A stretch of 64,000 nt of DNA from assembly GCA_964017155.1 (NCBI GenBank), contig OZ024861.1, forward strand, positions 51,578,809-51,642,808. The letters run 5' to 3'. Made by a program: the position numbers and the translations under genes. Within the stretch, counting starts at the first letter, position 1. Each line of letters begins with the position of its first letter. Shown here piece by piece: positions 60,933 through 64,000 of the stretch. This DNA is from Oasisia sp. SBJ-2009 (taxonomy: Eukaryota > Annelida > Polychaeta > Sabellida > Siboglinidae). The notes under the pieces were generated by a model that did no database searches, was not told the DNA's origin, and saw only the letters and a program-made list of their open reading frames with translations.

Positions 60933-62900
60933 CTGTAAATGTGACGTGTATACTTTCTTTTGTATTGGTGTAATTCAACATGAACATGCAGTTTTTTACT
61001 AAATTATTTATTACTATTGTTCATACATATATTCATTTAGTTATTAGTATTACATAATAAACAAATTTACATTTGCTAAAGTATTTGTTACTATGAACAT
61101 TCATTACTACATTCATTTATCTGAATATTATTTGTGTATTTTTATGATTAATAGGTACTTTATTGATTAATTTACTTCTTTATTTTTATCATTGCTACAT
61201 TATTTAATTTTAGTTTAGTTACTGATATTTATTTATATACAAACATATACATTTTATATTGCTCATTTTGAAATATTCATCTTATTATTGCATACATTTT
61301 CTTTTTTTATGTATTTTAAAAGTAATACGTTATGAAGTGCCATGAACAATTATGGATGTGGTGTTATAACAAAATCTATAAATCTTATTATTTATTATAG
61401 ACATCAGTACATGGCCACATCTAACTACTTTATTGCTCTCAACTGATGTCTAAAATACCACTCTAGTAGTACCGGTATATTTAGTTACAGTATATTTAAC
61501 AAGTGGATATTAAGCAAGAGTGGAAACTTATCATCTTAACCATTGGTAAAGAGTTGCCGTTTCCGGGTATATTTTAAATATGAACAGCATGTACAATATA
61601 TTTTAAATACATGAGGAGAACCTCTGTATTACTATCTAATAGTATTGACTATTACCGTATAGACCCTAATAGACGTGCAGTGCGCGAGTGGGAAGGCTTG
61701 GGTGCACGTCTATTAATTTCTCAAAAATGGGGTGAATGTGGTCACTCGTCAGCTTCTAAATTAGTAGATAACTAATCCGCAATGTGGCGCTGTGGCACAG
61801 CGCATCCAAGCTAATGACCCGATATTTTTAAATCAACATTTTTACTGCGTATTGTTTTCGGTACAATCTATGTTTCTTCAAATTGCTTTAATAATGTTAA
61901 ATGAATGTAGTAATGTGAAAATAGAGTGGATTTACTGCATGTAAATGCTGCATTGGCCATGTGCATCCGAAACGGCAAATCAGTGTTGACACACGATATC
62001 GACGTCGTCGTTTTGTGAAATGTTTAAGCCTCTACCTCTACCTCTAAGCCGGCAACCCTATAACTATGTCCGTATGTGTTTTATGATTAATTAAAACAAC
62101 TGTCTTGAGTCTGAACAAATTAGTTCAGGTTGTTTCCAGCACTCAGCAAGGTTCTATTAACTGAATAGTCTGTATATATTGTGGTTACAACGTTACGATC
62201 TTATTAGGTCTCACTGAACTAGTCAGTCTTAAAAAGTTTCAGAACAGTTACGCCAAGCCGACCTTTCTATGGCATGCTGGCACTGCCAGGGAGTTTGTCG
62301 CCCTCAGACAGCTCAGTGCCAGTGCCGCGGTTCTTATGCTGCCATTATGATTACCATTACTAATCATTACGGGATTTACGACGATTGGCTTGATTTGTCA
62401 ATATAGATGACTCACTGATTGTGTAAGTGTCAATGTGATCGCAGGCGCATTGCACAACACAAGCCGCAATGGCAATGTCAATGGTTTTATGAAGTGCAGT
62501 GTGTGACTGAGGCTGAGCCTGACCAAAAATAAGAGGCCGCGCCTCTAGCCTGTTCATATGAATGTAGTATTTTTTATAGAAGTGAAGGATTCAAAAATAT
62601 GTTAGACTGTCTATTTGAATAATGTAGCTATCAAAACTGTATCACACAGTCACACTTAGCCTTAGCACTGGTTTTGTGAACGCTTAAGACGCCAAACCAC
62701 TCGACCAAACAGCGGTTTTTCATTCACTAGTCACTAAAGGAAAACTGTATGTTTGGCTCTAAATACCAACGGTAAGTTCTTGCGAAGTTGGCGCCGCGCG
62801 ATATCCAGTCCGTGGGATTTCTCAATGCGCGTTTTAACCAGATTTCCACCAGATTTTCTACTGCTACAAGTAACGACTTTTACGGACATGACTACGCCTA
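60933..62900. other. Upstream intron or 5' flank, no exon found
   Basis: AT-rich; LINE-tail-like motif near 61330-61390, an inverted pair AATAGACGTGCA/TGCACGTCTATT at 61667-61715, dispersed repeat 62130-62240, and a SINE fragment near 62795-62830. No N-terminal channel exon recognised. Confidence 0.5.
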
Positions 62901-62919
62901 ATAGAACTATTGTTCTCCT

Positions 62920-63110
62920 CTTGTTGTCCCTTCCCTGTTACTTCTAACTACACGTCCTCCCATCGCATGCTCGGTCTTCCTCGCCTCCTTTTCCCTCCAC
63001 TTTCTGGGCATCTGCTCTCATCTGCATTCTGTCCACATGTCCGGCCCATTTTAGCTAGCATAATTCTCACCAGTTTCTTCACTGTAACGAACGAGATCCG
63101 AAGTTAGTTA
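62920..63110 (-). pseudogene. LINE reverse-transcriptase C-terminal fragment
   Basis: Minus strand encodes KWAGHVDRMQMRADAQKVEG and, one frame over, GKRRRGRPSMRWEDV, the 'W.GHV.R......GKR.RGRP..RW.DD' motif at the end of RTE/jockey-type RT proteins. A frameshift separates the halves, and a stop follows: a relic. Confidence 0.8.
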
Positions 63111-63488
63111 GTCCATGACATTTGTTTCTTCATTTTCCTTTGTGCAGCGTTTTACGACCCTGAGCCTGACATAGACAATATAGAAACAAGCGACACATTA
63201 ACACATTAAGGGGTCTCTTCCGAAAGACACATGGGGTGAACGAAGGTGCCCTATTTTGCCCCCGGTTGTCTAAATTAGCGAACCGCCAAGCTGTTTACCT
63301 CTTCAATGGATAATTTCGGGAGAAATCGATCACTCCAACCCGGTGGCAGGTCAACTTTTGATGTCGCGTGGTGATTCCTCTAGTCCACGAGATACAACCT
63401 ATTGCACCCTCGCAGGCCACGGTCGTTGGCTACGTCACTACCTCTGGTCGATCGTCTCCCTAAAGCTGGGGACTGTTCGAAGTCGAAC

Positions 63489-63520
63489 TATATAAATATA
63501 GCAGTTGACTTCGTCAGTCG
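63489..63520 (+). promoter_or_regulatory. Candidate TATA box plus initiator
   Basis: TATATAAATA at 63489-63498 and TCAGTC with its A at 63516, a normal TATA-to-start distance, in the most GC-rich non-repeat part of the window. Points right, away from the channel gene. No transcript can be followed before the CA/ACGC repeats; it could belong to a divergent gene or an LTR. Confidence 0.35.
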
Positions 63521-63589
63521 CTACTGCCTCAGCCGTGGAAACAGTACAGAGACCCGCCGCAATTTGAAGACAGATGTATACACACACGC

Positions 63590-63700
63590 ACAAGCCCCCC
63601 CCCCGCACTCATGCATGCACGCACGCACCCACCCACCCACCCACCCGCACGCACGCACGCAGGCACACACACACACGCGCGCGCGCGCCCCCACCCCCCA
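63590..63700. repeat. Microsatellite cluster (CCCA, ACGC, AC, GC)
   Basis: ACGC, CCAC and CA/CG alternating repeats, high Z-DNA potential. Confidence 0.93.
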
Positions 63701-64000
63701 TACACACATGACTGGTGGGAATCCCAATAATTATACCCATACACGTCCTAAACATTGCGTGTAACATGAGTAGTGTGTGGCTGAATTCATCCAAAATTAC
63801 CACTTGGCTGACGTTAAAAGAGAAGTTTTTGAACAGTATGTGCCGGGTTAGAGAAAACCTGTTACTGACGTAATCAGCCGCAGCGACCCCTTGCTCGCGA
63901 GGATGCACATATTGGCCATTTTTCACATACTTTATAAACGTTCTGGACTCCCGGTCTACAGGGGTCTCCACAGCACATTTATTGGATCATGGTGGCCTCG

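Noticed and set aside
54742..58721. ORFs over 1,000 codons on both strands in the 24-bp array
   Set aside because: The period is divisible by three and lacks stops; both strands are open, Cys/Phe/Met or Asn/Met/Tyr strings have no start context or homology, and the frame does not match e3.
188..60932. Simple identity as ryanodine receptor
   Set aside because: No SPRY or RyR repeat exons between e19 and e34, and the product is about half RyR length.
61667..61715. Short inverted repeat AATAGACGTGCA as a transposon
   Set aside because: Arms of 12 bases only, no target duplication or further structure visible.
62360..62557. Candidate N-terminal channel exon (ORF of 65 codons, minus)
   Set aside because: No similarity to the IP3R/RyR N-terminus and no donor in phase 2 to fit e1.
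63609..63971. Minus-strand ORF near the right edge as first exon
   Set aside because: Lacks an ATG in frame before a stop, runs into microsatellite, no homology.

Overview
This is a eukaryotic (animal) genomic window. Apart from transposon remnants and tandem repeats it holds one very large gene, read on the minus strand. I joined 66 exons between 60932 and 188. Each was chosen by matching GT-AG (three times GC-AG) splice sites, unbroken reading phase across every junction, and homology of its peptide to intracellular Ca2+-release channels. Together they give 7,309 coding nt, about 2,436 residues. The start (roughly 60 residues judged from IP3 receptors) and the last C-terminal exons are not found in the window and probably lie beyond its right and left edges.

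The product has the domain order and size of an inositol trisphosphate receptor (IP3R): N-terminal suppressor/MIR beta-trefoils (e1-e12), first RIH domain (e13-e19), long helical coupling region with a second RIH domain (e34-e38), RIH-associated domain (e52-e55), transmembrane pore (e59-e65) and the Cys-x2-Cys of the C-terminal zinc site (e66). No ryanodine-receptor SPRY or RyR repeats were found. Several segments nevertheless read more like RyR than IP3R: the second MIR strand set, the S4-S5 region, and the S6 tail. Two key sites differ from both families. The Gly-Gly-Gly-(Val/Ile)-Gly-Asp selectivity filter is absent although the pore loop has normal length. The IP3-binding core keeps only part of its basic residues. 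It is best described as a divergent IP3R/RyR-superfamily channel.

Regions: 1-5600 pore and C-terminal exons; 6200-15060 linker, C-terminal solenoid and RIH-associated exons, with a 42-bp array (9233-11107) and a 23-bp array (11904-13130); 15.6-30.4 kb central solenoid, with a 1.6-kb purine-strand tract (28580-30185); 30.5-31.4 kb a foldback/MITE element; 32-47.7 kb solenoid and RIH exons; 47.9-54.8 kb MIR exons; 54.8-60.0 kb a 24-bp minisatellite; 60.3-60.9 kb the first two exons recovered; 61-64 kb non-coding DNA with retrotransposon debris and a possible plus-strand TATA promoter.

The most striking feature is that many intronic minisatellites are built from the adjoining exon edge plus its splice site, so dozens of copies of a real donor or acceptor flank the exon. 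In three places (e54, e10, e59) the unit is a multiple of three and open in the exon's frame, so use of another copy would lengthen the protein in steps of 14, 10 or 14 residues. From memory, minisatellites spanning exon-intron borders ('mirages') were reported in amphioxus genes; with the tRNA-type SINEs, LINE tails and the gene content this fits a marine invertebrate, possibly a cephalochordate, but the species cannot be fixed from the sequence.
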